Shown here piece after piece: positions 20,522 through 29,116 of a stretch of 64,000 nt of DNA (positions are counted from its first letter, which is position 1; every line of letters starts with the position of its first letter). The translations under genes and the position numbers were made by a program. The notes beneath the pieces are model-generated. The model was not told the origin of the DNA and searched no databases. It saw only the letters and a program-made list of their open reading frames with translations. The stretch comes from Nocardia elegans NBRC 108235 (GTDB lineage Bacteria > Actinomycetota > Actinomycetes > Mycobacteriales > Mycobacteriaceae), in NCBI RefSeq assembly GCF_001612845.1, contig NZ_BDBF01000007.1, positions 184,749-248,748 on the forward strand, written 5' to 3'.

Positions 20522-21706
20522 GTGAACGATATTTTCGAACCCGTCGATCTGGGCCCGATCACCCTGCGCAACCGGGTGATCAAGGCGGCCACCTTCGAGG
20601 GGCGGACCCCCGACGCGCTGGTCACCGACGAACTGATCGAGTTCCATCGGGAGATCGCGGCCGGCGGCGTGGGGATGAGCACCATCGCCTACTGTGCCGT
20701 CGCTCCGGGCGGGCGCACCGACCGCCACCAGATCTGGATGCGCCCCGAGGCGCTACCGGGACTGCGGCGGCTCACCGACGCCATCCACGCCGAAGGAGCC
20801 AAGGTCAGTGCGCAGATCGGCCATGCGGGACCGGTCGCCAACGCGGCCTCGAACCGGGCACCCGCGCTGGCGCCGACGCGGCTGTGGTCGCCGTTGAGCA
20901 TGAAGATGATGCGGTCACCCTCGGTGGCCGAGATCCAGGATCTGGTCGCCGCGCACGTGCGGGCGGTGTTGCTGGCCGAGGAGGCCGGATTCGATGCCGT
21001 GGAATTGCACTTCGGCCACAACTATCTGGTCAGCTCGTTCCTCAGTCCGCTGCTGAACCGCCGGAAGGACGCCTACGGCGGGCCGTTGGAACATCGCGCC
21101 CGGATGGCCCGCGAGATCGCGCTCGCGGTGCGCGAAGCCGTCGGCGGCCGGCTGGCGATTCTGGCCAAGCTGAATATGGAAGACGGTGTGCGCGGCGGAT
21201 TTTCGCTGGCCGAGTCACTCCGGGTGGCCTCCTGGCTGGAATCCGACGGCGGACTCGACGCCCTCGAGCTGACCGCGGGTAGTTCGCTGCTCAACCCGAT
21301 GCTGCTGTTCCACGGCGATGCGCCACGGCAGGCCTTCGCCAAGACGCTGCCCGGCCCGACCCGCCTGGGCTTCAAGGTCGTCGGCAAGGCGTTCCTGCGT
21401 GAGTACCCGTATCACGGCACCTACCTGCTCGAACGGGCCCGCCAGTTCCGCCGCGAGTTGTCGATGCCGCTGGTGCTGCTGGGTGGCATCACCGATATCG
21501 ACGATATGCGGCGGGCGCGGCGTGAGGGCTTCGAATTCATGGCGATGGGCCGCGCCCTGCTCCGCGAGCCGGATCTGCTGCAGCGCATCCGCTCCGACGC
21601 CGAGACCCGTTCGGCCTGCATCCACTGCAACGAATGCATGCCCACCATCTACACCGGGACCCGATGCGTGCTGCGGCTGGACGGCCCGCCCATTCCCGCC
21701 TCCTGA
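20522..21706 (+). CDS. NADH:flavin oxidoreductase, Old Yellow Enzyme family
   Basis: 394 residues of FMN-dependent TIM barrel. It opens FEPVDLGPITLRNRVIKAAT and has GHAGPVANAASNRAPALAPT, then FGHNYLVSSFLSPLLNRRKD, which are OYE/dienoyl-CoA reductase-like. The C-terminus keeps cysteines in CIHCNECMPTIYTGTRC, like the Fe-S segment of 2,4-dienoyl-CoA reductases, but the FAD/NADPH domain of those enzymes is absent. GTG start at 20522 with GGAG just upstream. It should reduce activated C=C bonds. The SDR gene follows 31 bp later. Confidence 0.9.
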   Translation: MNDIFEPVDLGPITLRNRVIKAATFEGRTPDALVTDELIEFHREIAAGGVGMSTIAYCAVAPGGRTDRHQIWMRPEALPGLRRLTDAIHAEGAKVSAQIGHAGPVANAASNRAPALAPTRLWSPLSMKMMRSPSVAEIQDLVAAHVRAVLLAEEAGFDAVELHFGHNYLVSSFLSPLLNRRKDAYGGPLEHRARMAREIALAVREAVGGRLAILAKLNMEDGVRGGFSLAESLRVASWLESDGGLDALELTAGSSLLNPMLLFHGDAPRQAFAKTLPGPTRLGFKVVGKAFLREYPYHGTYLLERARQFRRELSMPLVLLGGITDIDDMRRARREGFEFMAMGRALLREPDLLQRIRSDAETRSACIHCNECMPTIYTGTRCVLRLDGPPIPAS

Positions 21707-21737
21707 CCCAGACCGACGAGAGAAGAGAGACGATGTC

Positions 21738-22484
21738 ATGAGTGGACGTTTGACGGGCCGGGTTGCCCTCATCAGCGGCGGCGCCTCCGGCATGGGGGCC
21801 TCGCACGCGCGGGCCTTCGTCGCCGAGGGAGCGCGGGTGATGCTCGGCGACATCGCCGACGACGCGGGGCAGGCGCTGGCCGCGGAACTGGGTGAGCAGG
21901 CCGGCTACGTACATCTCGACGTCACCGAAGCCGCCGGCTGGCAGGCCGCGGTCGCCGCCACCGTCGAACGATTCGGGCTGTTGAATGTGCTGGTCAACAA
22001 TGCGGGCGTGCTGGACGGCGGCCCGCTGGGCACCTACACCGAGAAGCAGTGGCAGCGGGTCATCGACATCAACCTGACCGGTCCCTTCCTGGGGTTGAGC
22101 GCCGCGCGCGACGCTCTGGTCGCCGCCCGCCCGGCCGCGGTGATCAATATTTCCTCCGCGGCCGGTATGCAGGGCGTGAGCGGCATGCACGCCTACACCG
22201 CCTCGAAGTTCGGAGTGCGGGGGCTGACCAAGTCGGCCGCGCTGGAACTCGCGCCCGAGGGCGTGCGGGTCAACTCGGTGCATCCCGGCGGAATTCTGAC
22301 GCCGATGATCGGGGTCACCGAGGAGATCGCGGTCGATCGCGGCGAGAATGTGCGTGCGCGGCTCGGCCTGCCCGCCGAGGTGTCGGATCTGGTGGTCTTT
22401 CTGGCGAGCACCGAATCCAGCTACTGCACCGGTGCGGAATTCGTCGTCGACGGCGGGATGACGGCCGGTTCGGTGGTGGGCTGA
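21738..22484 (+). CDS. SDR-family oxidoreductase (hydroxysteroid dehydrogenase-like)
   Basis: 248 residues. It begins MSGRLTGRVALISGGASGMG at 21738 after GAGAAGAGAGA. The cofactor motif is GGASGMG; NNAG (VLVNNAGVLDG), Ser and YxxxK (AYTASKFG) give the catalytic set. The C-terminal SSYCTGAEFVVDGGMTAG is typical of classical SDRs close to 3-alpha/20-beta-hydroxysteroid dehydrogenases. It is the last gene of the TetR-OYE-SDR operon and probably oxidises or reduces a hydroxyl on the same type of substrate. secG follows 20 bp downstream. Confidence 0.92.
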   Translation: MSGRLTGRVALISGGASGMGASHARAFVAEGARVMLGDIADDAGQALAAELGEQAGYVHLDVTEAAGWQAAVAATVERFGLLNVLVNNAGVLDGGPLGTYTEKQWQRVIDINLTGPFLGLSAARDALVAARPAAVINISSAAGMQGVSGMHAYTASKFGVRGLTKSAALELAPEGVRVNSVHPGGILTPMIGVTEEIAVDRGENVRARLGLPAEVSDLVVFLASTESSYCTGAEFVVDGGMTAGSVVG

Positions 22485-22504
22485 GCATCCCATAAACTGT
22501 CGGC

Positions 22505-22738
22505 ATGCAAATGTTCCTGGATATCCTCCTGGTCATCACCAGCGTCCTGCTGGTGTTGCTGGTGTTGCTGCACCGCGCGAAGGGTGGAGGCTTGTCCAGC
22601 CTGTTCGGTGGTGGTGTGCAGTCGAGTCTGTCCGGATCCACGGTGGTCGAGAAGAACCTCGACCGCATCACCATCTTCGTCGGCCTGATCTGGTTCATCG
22701 CCATCCTCGGTATCGGCTTCGAGATCAAGTTCGCCTGA
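22505..22738 (+). CDS. secG: Preprotein translocase subunit SecG
   Basis: 77 residues with two membrane helices (about 3-22 and 52-73) and the conserved cytoplasmic loop KGGGLSSLFGGG. SecG helps SecYE and SecA push proteins across the plasma membrane. In relatives it follows tpiA directly; here it is separated from tpiA by the 13.1-22.5 kb accessory block. Its 3' end overlaps the convergent MFS gene by 14 bp. Confidence 0.95.
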   Translation: MQMFLDILLVITSVLLVLLVLLHRAKGGGLSSLFGGGVQSSLSGSTVVEKNLDRITIFVGLIWFIAILGIGFEIKFA

Positions 22739-23879
22739 TCGGCGCGGTGGCGGCGTCGAGGCGCCGCCGCGCGCAGATCGCGATCGCCGATACCGCGGCC
22801 ACCGCCAGGATCGCCGCCGCGATCGTGAACGCGGCGTCGTAGCTCTCGCCGAGCACCGGCGCCACCGCCAGAGGTCCGAGCATCTGGCCGAGCCCGTATC
22901 CGGCGGTCAACGTCGCCGCCGCCCCCAGACCGGCCAGATCGTCGCCGATCTCGAGGGCGAGCAGGGTGATTCCCATGAAGGTCGCGCCGAACAGCGCGGC
23001 CGACGCCACCGCCGGCCAGATACCCGCCGACAGCGTCGGCAACAGAGCCGACAGACATTGCAGCACCAGGGCGGCCACCAGCGCGATCACCGGAGTAGCC
23101 CGCCGGGCGATCAGGCCCCACACCACGGTCGCGGGGGCGGCCGCCACTCCCACGACGATCCAGATCGCGGTGCCCGTGGTCCGATGACCGGTGGCGTCCA
23201 CGGCGGCGACCAGAAACGTCCCCAGGACGATATAGCCCAGCCCCTCCAGGAAATAGGTCAGCTGAAGTAGCCGCCAGGAGCGCGGCGACCGCACCGTCGC
23301 CGCGCCGGTACGGCTACCGGCGACGACTTCCAGCCGCAGGGCCGGCCACAGCAGCAGCGCGGTCAGCGCGGCCGCGGCGAGCCACAGCGCCTGCCACGAC
23401 AGCACCGATTGCGCGACCAGTACCAGCGCACCCGTTGCCGCGATCCCCGTGCCCACTCCGGCGAAGGCGATACCCGCTGCGCGCCTTCGGTGTTCGTGCC
23501 GTGCGGCGATCTGCGCGCAGCCGATGAACAGGGCCGCGCTCGCGACGCCGGCCACCGTCCGCAGGATGATCGGCAGGATCGCCGGCGCGGGGATCGCCAT
23601 GGCCGCCTCGCTCACCACCAGCGCGGCGGCCGATAGCCGAAATGTCGTGCGGCCGTTGTATTCCGGAAACCGCGCCAGCGCGACCGCGCCCAGCAGATAG
23701 CCCGCGTAGTTGGCCGCCGCCACGACCGCGCCGGTATGTGCGCCGAAGCGCCCGGCGTCGATCATCACCGGAAGCAGCGGCGTATAGACGAAGCGACCGA
23801 TGCCCATGGCGGCGGCCAATCCGGCCGAGGCGCGCAGCGCGGGCGCGAGCGATGCCTGTCGAGGAAGTGCGATGGTCAC
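22725..23879 (-). CDS. MFS transporter, YbfB/YjiJ family
   Basis: 384 residues from a GTG at 23879 (start chosen because the family begins near LRASAGLAAAMGIGRFVYTP); the open frame runs further upstream. About twelve hydrophobic helices. The FVYTPLLPVM block and the C-terminal TLTAGYGLGQMLGPLAVAPV are typical of the YbfB/YjiJ group. The substrate is unknown. Divergent from a LysR gene 70 bp away, which probably controls it. Confidence 0.87.
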   Translation of the reverse strand: MTIALPRQASLAPALRASAGLAAAMGIGRFVYTPLLPVMIDAGRFGAHTGAVVAAANYAGYLLGAVALARFPEYNGRTTFRLSAAALVVSEAAMAIPAPAILPIILRTVAGVASAALFIGCAQIAARHEHRRRAAGIAFAGVGTGIAATGALVLVAQSVLSWQALWLAAAALTALLLWPALRLEVVAGSRTGAATVRSPRSWRLLQLTYFLEGLGYIVLGTFLVAAVDATGHRTTGTAIWIVVGVAAAPATVVWGLIARRATPVIALVAALVLQCLSALLPTLSAGIWPAVASAALFGATFMGITLLALEIGDDLAGLGAAATLTAGYGLGQMLGPLAVAPVLGESYDAAFTIAAAILAVAAVSAIAICARRRLDAATAPIRRT

Positions 23880-23936
23880 GCCGACCAACGTTACGGATCC
23901 GGCGCGGCCCCGTGAAATGCTTCCTGTGCACGATGT

Positions 23937-23951
23937 ATACGCTGAACGTAT
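23937..23951. promoter_or_regulatory. LysR box overlapping a LysR start codon
   Basis: ATACG-N5-CGTAT, a perfect inverted repeat with T-N11-A spacing, in the gap between the divergent MFS and LysR genes. It overlaps the LysR ATG at 23950, which suits autorepression. Confidence 0.5.
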
Positions 23952-24792
23952 GGATCTGGAACTGCGGCATCTGCGCGCGTTCCTGGTGCTGTGCGAGGAA
24001 GCCAACTACACCCGCGCCGCGGCGCGGCTGCACACCACCCAGCCCTCGCTGACTCGCACCGTGCAACAGGCCGAACGGATTCTGGACTGCCGGCTGGTCG
24101 AGCGCAGTGCGCGGCGCTTCGTCCTCACCGCGGAAGGGGAGTATCTGCTCGCGGCCGCGACCCGGATCGTCGCCGATATCGATGCCGTCACCGCCGATCT
24201 GCGGCTGCGGGCCCGGGTATCGGTGGGGTTTTCCTGGCTGTTGCCCGACGACTGGTTCACCGAGGTCCGCACCCGCTTCGAGGCGCGCGGCGGGCGGGTC
24301 GGCATCCATCGCATCGACGATCCGGTGGCCGCCGTCGCGGCGGGAGGTATCGATATCGCGCTGTATCGCAAGGATATTCGGCTGCCTGCCGCCATGAGCG
24401 GGCGGATCATCGGCACCGAGCGGCGGGTGGCGGCGGTGTCCATCCGCTCGCCGCTGGCGAACGCGGCGGGGCTGCGGTGGCAGGATCTGGCGGCCTATCC
24501 GCTGGTGGTCAATACCGTCTCCGGCACCACCGACGAAACCAGTTGGGCCGCAGCCGAACCCGGCCGCGAGATCGTCACCTGCACCAATTTCGACGAGTGG
24601 ATCGAGTTGATCGCCGCCGACCGGGGCATCGGGGCCGTTCCCGAACTGGCACGCACCCGAGCGCCGCATCCCGGCGTGGCCTACCTCGATATCCCGGACG
24701 CCCCGCCGTCGGCCCTGCGGCTGGCCTGGCGGACCCGGCCCGCGCCGGGCAGGTCGGTGCGGAGCTTCCTCGACCTCGCCGCGAACGGCTGA
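23950..24792 (+). CDS. LysR-family transcriptional regulator
   Basis: 280 residues from the ATG at 23950. The winged helix reads LRHLRAFLVLCEEANYTRAA, then LHTTQPSLTRTVQQAERIL. The effector domain is present but short; total length is below the usual 300. It is divergent from the YbfB-type MFS gene and the operator-like repeat covers its start codon, so it probably regulates that transporter and itself. Confidence 0.9.
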   Translation: MDLELRHLRAFLVLCEEANYTRAAARLHTTQPSLTRTVQQAERILDCRLVERSARRFVLTAEGEYLLAAATRIVADIDAVTADLRLRARVSVGFSWLLPDDWFTEVRTRFEARGGRVGIHRIDDPVAAVAAGGIDIALYRKDIRLPAAMSGRIIGTERRVAAVSIRSPLANAAGLRWQDLAAYPLVVNTVSGTTDETSWAAAEPGREIVTCTNFDEWIELIAADRGIGAVPELARTRAPHPGVAYLDIPDAPPSALRLAWRTRPAPGRSVRSFLDLAANG

Positions 24793-24833
24793 GGGTCTCG
24801 AACGCCGGAGGCCTCGAAAACCAGGGGAAGCCT

Positions 24834-25325
24834 TCAGGCGGGGTGGCCGGGAGTGAGACCGGCGAGGTCGCTGTAGCGCAGCCCGGTGGTGCCCTCCGGC
24901 GGGGTCGGGCCGCCCAGCGGTTCCAGCAGCAGACCCACGTGGTCGCCGAAATCGTGGCGCTCGAGGATCCGGCCGGAGAACCAGGCCGCCGCCTCGTCGA
25001 GCACCACCACTCCGTCGGGCCCGTGATGCCACCGGCACCAGGTGAACTTGTCGACATCGTCGCCGGTCTCCGCACCGAACAGCTGGGCCAGGGCCCGCGA
25101 ACCGGAATCGACGAGATGCACCGCGACGTGGGTGGCGCCCGCGGCCACCCGGTAGGTGTAGTTGAGTTCGGACAGGCACACCAGGAATCGGCGTGGTTCG
25201 ATCCCGACCTGGGACGCGAAGCCGACCACACACCCGGCGCGCTCGGATTCCGTCGCCACCGTCACCACATAGATCGGAGCGTCCGCCGCCGCTACCAGCG
25301 CGTCGAAATTCGCGATCGCGTCCAT
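24834..25325 (-). CDS. Flavin reductase-like FMN-binding protein
   Basis: 163 residues of the flavin reductase split-barrel domain: IYVVTVATESERAGCVVGFASQ, then PRRFLVCLSELNYTYRVA, with the LAQLFGAETGDDVDKF block typical of the family. It reduces FMN with NAD(P)H, or binds FMN for a partner oxygenase; no oxygenase is adjacent. The start is the codon at 25325, beginning MDAIANFDALVAAADAP. Confidence 0.85.
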   Translation of the reverse strand: MDAIANFDALVAAADAPIYVVTVATESERAGCVVGFASQVGIEPRRFLVCLSELNYTYRVAAGATHVAVHLVDSGSRALAQLFGAETGDDVDKFTWCRWHHGPDGVVVLDEAAAWFSGRILERHDFGDHVGLLLEPLGGPTPPEGTTGLRYSDLAGLTPGHPA

Positions 25326-25392
25326 CCACCCTCCTTCACTGCCGGCGTCGCGCGATGCGACCCGCCGCCTCAGGCTAAGGGAACAGCGCCTG

Positions 25393-26229
25393 TCACGTGC
25401 GCGGCACGCGACCGTCGATATCGGTGAAGCCGTAGGCCTCGGCCAGATCGGCCACTCGCCACGCCCGGCCGGTGCGTGAGCGCCGGCCCGGATCCGCGGC
25501 GAGCGCGACCACCGCGCGTCCGGCGAAATGCGGAGTCTCGGCTTCGTTCAGATCGAAGGTGCCCTCACCGGGCAGCGTGATCAGGCGCCGGCCCTGCGCA
25601 TCGGCCGGAACCAGCTGCAGTAGTTCGGTATTCACGATCCCCGGCCACAGCGACACCACCGTGACCTCGGTGCCGGCGAGATCATGCGCCATATCGGCGG
25701 TCAGCCGATCGACAGCGGCCTTGCCCACGCCGTAGACGACGTTGTGGGTGAAATGGTCGGCGCCCGGTGACGAGATGTCGACGATCAGCCCGCCCGATTC
25801 GATCAGCAGCGGCGCCGCGAAATGGGCTGCGGCGTAATGGGAGCGCACTCCGATATCGAAGCCCTCGTCCCAGGCCTTCGGCGGCACCTCCCAGAACGGT
25901 TTGCCGAGCCAGCGCGCCGAGGCAGGGGAGTTGTAGACGTTGTTGACCAGCACATCCAACCGGCCGTGATCGGCGCGCACGGTCTCGAACAACCGTGCCA
26001 CCGCCGCGTCGTCGCGGTGGTCGCAGACGAACGGCACCCCGCGCCCGCCGAGCTCGTCGATCTCGCCGGCGGTCGAGGCCACGGTGCCCGGCAGCTGCCC
26101 GGGACGTTCGGAGCGCCCGGTCACGTACACCGTCGCGCCGGCCGCACCCAGCTCGAGCGCGATGCCCTTGCCGATACCGCGGCTCGCACCGGTGACGACG
26201 GCGACTCGATCGGTCAGTATTCCGTTCAC
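25393..26229 (-). CDS. SDR-family oxidoreductase (DHRS1-like)
   Basis: 278 residues. Cofactor motif VVTGASRGIGKGIALELG, then VLVNNVYNS in place of the usual NNAG, and the catalytic YxxxK in VVYGVGKAAVDRL. Overall it looks like DHRS1-type enzymes. GTG start at 26229. Divergent from the epoxide hydrolase-like gene, 54 bp apart; the two may act on related substrates but that is inference. Confidence 0.88.
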   Translation of the reverse strand: MNGILTDRVAVVTGASRGIGKGIALELGAAGATVYVTGRSERPGQLPGTVASTAGEIDELGGRGVPFVCDHRDDAAVARLFETVRADHGRLDVLVNNVYNSPASARWLGKPFWEVPPKAWDEGFDIGVRSHYAAAHFAAPLLIESGGLIVDISSPGADHFTHNVVYGVGKAAVDRLTADMAHDLAGTEVTVVSLWPGIVNTELLQLVPADAQGRRLITLPGEGTFDLNEAETPHFAGRAVVALAADPGRRSRTGRAWRVADLAEAYGFTDIDGRVPRT

Positions 26230-26283
26230 GACTCCGGGACACTACCGTGAAACGAGAACGTGTTCTAGTACCTGGGAGGCGCA

Positions 26284-27276
26284 GTGGGGCCGACGCATCG
26301 GTTCGTGGAGACCAACGGGATTCGGCTGCATATCGCCGAAGCGGGACGCGGGTATCCGGTAATCTTCTGCCACGGATTTCCGCACGGCTGGTACGTCTGG
26401 CATCGGCAACTGTCGGCGCTGGCGGCGGCCGGATATCACGCCATCGCCCCGGATCTGCGCGGCTACGGCCGGACCGAGGCGCCCGGCGGGGTGGAGGCGA
26501 CCACCAATCGGGCGGTGATCGGCGATCTGCTCGGGCTGCTCGACGAGATCGGCGCCGAGCGAGCGGTTTTCGTCGGCCTGGACTTCGGCGCGCAGCTGGT
26601 GTGGGAGCTGGCACTGCGGGCGCCGGAACGGGTAGCGGCGATCATGGTGCTGAACAATCCGTACGCGCCCCGGCCGCCGAAGGCGCCGTCGGAGTTCTGG
26701 ACGCGCGCCGCACAGCGTCATTTCCTGCACCTGTCGTATTTTCAGGAGCCCGGTGTCGCCGACGCCGAACTCGCCGCTCGCCCCCGTGAATTCCTGGCCC
26801 GCGTGTACTACGCGCTCAGTGGCGAGTTCCACTACCTCGACACCTGGAAGAATCCGCCCGGTATCGGTTACCTGGACGCGCTGCCGCAGGCGCCCGCACT
26901 GCCCTGGCCGTGGCTCTCGGAATCCGAATTCGACACCCTCGCAGCGGAATTCGAACGGTCCGGCTTCACCGGCGGGCTGACCTGGTACCGGGCGCTGGAC
27001 CGCAACTGGGAGCTGACCGAGGGCCTGCCGACGACGGTGCCGGTGCCGACCTGCTTCCTCTACGGCGAAAACGACCCGGATATGGAGGGTTTCAGCGGCC
27101 GAGACCCACTGGCTGTGCTGCGTGCGCACATACCGGATCTGCGGGCGGTCGAAAAGGTGCCCGGCGCAGGACATCTCGTCCAACTCGAGCGCACCGATGC
27201 GGTGAACGACTTCCTGTTGCGTCACCTCGCCGAACTTGTCGCCGGCGATGCGTCGCGAAATGCGGTGCCGCGGTAG
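26284..27276 (+). CDS. Alpha/beta hydrolase, epoxide hydrolase-like
   Basis: 330 residues. The oxyanion-hole HG lies in FCHGFPHGWYVWHRQ and the nucleophile elbow is VGLDFGAQLVWELA, with aspartate as nucleophile, as in epoxide hydrolases and haloalkane dehalogenases. The acid DMEGF and the base histidine (PGAGHLVQLE) are near the C-terminus. DLRGYGRTEAP is typical of epoxide hydrolases. GTG start at 26284 with GGGAGG 5 bases upstream. A strong hairpin follows downstream. Confidence 0.88.
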   Translation: MGPTHRFVETNGIRLHIAEAGRGYPVIFCHGFPHGWYVWHRQLSALAAAGYHAIAPDLRGYGRTEAPGGVEATTNRAVIGDLLGLLDEIGAERAVFVGLDFGAQLVWELALRAPERVAAIMVLNNPYAPRPPKAPSEFWTRAAQRHFLHLSYFQEPGVADAELAARPREFLARVYYALSGEFHYLDTWKNPPGIGYLDALPQAPALPWPWLSESEFDTLAAEFERSGFTGGLTWYRALDRNWELTEGLPTTVPVPTCFLYGENDPDMEGFSGRDPLAVLRAHIPDLRAVEKVPGAGHLVQLERTDAVNDFLLRHLAELVAGDASRNAVPR

Positions 27277-27345
27277 GGATTCGCCTACTCCCCGCGCCGG
27301 GTGCGGCCGGAGCGTCTACGCGCACAGCCGGGCGGCCCACATTCA

Positions 27346-27386
27346 CGACGAGGTGGCCCGCATCCTGCCCGCGGGCCACCTCGTCG
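27346..27386. terminator. Bidirectional terminator between hydrolase and pgl
   Basis: A perfect 16-bp stem (CGACGAGGTGGCCCGC and its complement) around a 9-base loop, located between convergent genes. Confidence 0.8.
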
Positions 27387-27457
27387 GTGTGTATCTGAGA
27401 CTGCCTGTTGCCGCGTGGGCGCAGACAGAGGACGATTAGCCGGATTTGCCGCCCCGG

Positions 27458-27499
27458 CTCAGGGCAGCTTCGCCCGCACTACCTCAGGGCAGCTTCGCC
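27458..27499 (+). repeat. Duplicated pgl 3' end
   Basis: CTCAGGGCAGCTTCGCC occurs at 27458-27474 and again at 27483-27499. The second copy includes the pgl stop codon and its last codons (AKLP); the first, 25 bp beyond, repeats them outside the gene. Confidence 0.6.
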
Positions 27500-28215
27500 G
27501 CCGCGGCTTCGTCCAGCATCCAGGTGGTGGTTTCGCTGCCGTGCGCCCCGGCCGCCGGGATCTCGAGCGGGGAAGCGCCGCCCACCGCCTGGGCCACCGC
27601 CTCGGCCTTGCCCTCGCCGCCGACTACCAGAACCACGTGCCGCGCGCGGGCGACCGCGGGCAGGGTCAGGGTGACGCGCACCGGCGGCGGCTTCGGCGAA
27701 TCGGTCACGGCGAGAACGAGTTCGTGCTCCTCCGCCACGGCCGCGGAATGCGGGAACAGCGAGTTCACATGAGCGTCGCCACCCATGCCGAGCAGATGCA
27801 GGTCGAATGCGCCGTGCTCGGTCAGATGCGCGTGCACCGTCGCCGAATACTCGGCGGCGGCCTCGACCGGATCCGGATACTCCCCGTCGGAGGTCGCGAC
27901 CGGATGCACCCGCGCCGGGTCGACCGGCACGTGGTCGAGCAACGCCTCACGTGCCTGCAATTCGTTGCGTTCGGCATCGCCCGCCGGGACGAAACGCTCG
28001 TCGCCCCAGAACACGTCCAGGCGACCGAAGTCGATCGCGCCGGGTGCGTGCCGCACCTGCTCCAGCAGGGCGATCCCGGTGCCACCGCCGGTGAGAACCA
28101 CCGACGCCGAACCACGCTCGGCCTGAGCTCTGGTCACCACCTGCACGAACCGCACGGCTGCCGCCTTCACCAGTTCGTCGTGATCGGCAAAAACCGCGAT
28201 TTCCGGCTTACTCAT
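27484..28215 (-). CDS. pgl: 6-phosphogluconolactonase
   Basis: 243 residues from the ATG at 28215, inside the end of opcA. It hydrolyses 6-phosphogluconolactone, the second oxidative step of the pentose phosphate pathway. Motifs: VVLTGGGTGIALLEQV, FWGDERFVPAGDAERN and LLGMGGDAHVNSLFPHS. The last is GxGGDGHxxS-like, with Ala where many homologues have Gly. Last gene of tkt-tal-zwf-opcA-pgl; the 8-bp overlap with opcA implies coupling. Confidence 0.95.
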   Translation of the reverse strand: MSKPEIAVFADHDELVKAAAVRFVQVVTRAQAERGSASVVLTGGGTGIALLEQVRHAPGAIDFGRLDVFWGDERFVPAGDAERNELQAREALLDHVPVDPARVHPVATSDGEYPDPVEAAAEYSATVHAHLTEHGAFDLHLLGMGGDAHVNSLFPHSAAVAEEHELVLAVTDSPKPPPVRVTLTLPAVARARHVVLVVGGEGKAEAVAQAVGGASPLEIPAAGAHGSETTTWMLDEAAAAKLP

Positions 28216-29116
28216 AGAGCACCTTCCCGATTCCGGCCAATGCCTCGGCGTAGACATCGTCGGCATCGAGCCGCCGCAGTTCCTCCGCCAGGCAGTCCTT
28301 GGTCTCACGACGGGCGAGCGCGAACCGCTGATCGGGCTCGCCGGTCCGCGTCAGGGTCGCGGTGCGGCCCGTCTGCGGACGTTCGATGCCGACCGACACC
28401 GACGCGCGGTGCAGGACGACCTTCAACTCTCCGGTCCGGCGGCGGATCGGGCAGTCCAATTTGGCCGCCAGCCATCCCGCCAGAATGTCGAGCGCGGGTT
28501 CTTCGGCCAAACCCGACACGGTTACCGATTCGATCGGGTCGTACGGCGGCACGTCGAGTGCGGAGGCCAGCAGCGCCCGCCAGAACGTGATCCGGCTCCA
28601 TGCCAGATCGGTGTCGCCCGGCGCGTAGGAATCCAGCCGCCGGGTGATCGCCGCACGCGGGTCGGGGGCATAGGTCGAATCGGTGATCCGGCGAATGGCC
28701 AAGCGTCCCACCGAATCCCGCGACGGAAACTCCGGCGCGCCGCGCGGCCACCACGCCACCACCGGAGTGTCCGGCAGCAGGAACGGGATGACCACGCTGC
28801 TCTCGTTGTTGACCAGCTCGCCCTGCAGTCGCAGCACTATCACCTCGGCGGCCCCAGCGTCGCCGCCGACCCGGATCTGGGCGTCGAGTTTGGTCTCGGA
28901 GAATCGGTCGCCGCGCGCGAGCACGATCACGCGACAGGGATGTTCTCGGCTGGCGTCGTTGGCGGCGTCGATGGCGTCCTCGGCCTCCGAGGAATCCAGC
29001 GTGCACACCACCAGCGTGAGCACCCGGCCCATGGCGATCACACCGTTGGACTCGCGCAGGCTGACCAGTCGTTTGGTCACCTCGCGGGTGCTGGTGTCGG
29101 GCATGTCGACGATCAT
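28208..29116 (-). CDS. opcA: Glucose-6-phosphate dehydrogenase assembly protein OpcA
   Basis: 302 residues from the ATG at 29116 (MIVDMPDTSTREVTKRLVSL), overlapping the zwf stop as ATGA. OpcA is needed for full activity of G6P dehydrogenase in actinobacteria and cyanobacteria. Recognisable blocks are VLTLVVCTLDSSEAEDAIDA, PVVAWWPRGAP and DLAWSRITFWRALLASALD. No catalytic motif is expected. Its fixed place between zwf and pgl supports the call. Confidence 0.95.
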   Translation of the reverse strand: MIVDMPDTSTREVTKRLVSLRESNGVIAMGRVLTLVVCTLDSSEAEDAIDAANDASREHPCRVIVLARGDRFSETKLDAQIRVGGDAGAAEVIVLRLQGELVNNESSVVIPFLLPDTPVVAWWPRGAPEFPSRDSVGRLAIRRITDSTYAPDPRAAITRRLDSYAPGDTDLAWSRITFWRALLASALDVPPYDPIESVTVSGLAEEPALDILAGWLAAKLDCPIRRRTGELKVVLHRASVSVGIERPQTGRTATLTRTGEPDQRFALARRETKDCLAEELRRLDADDVYAEALAGIGKVLYE

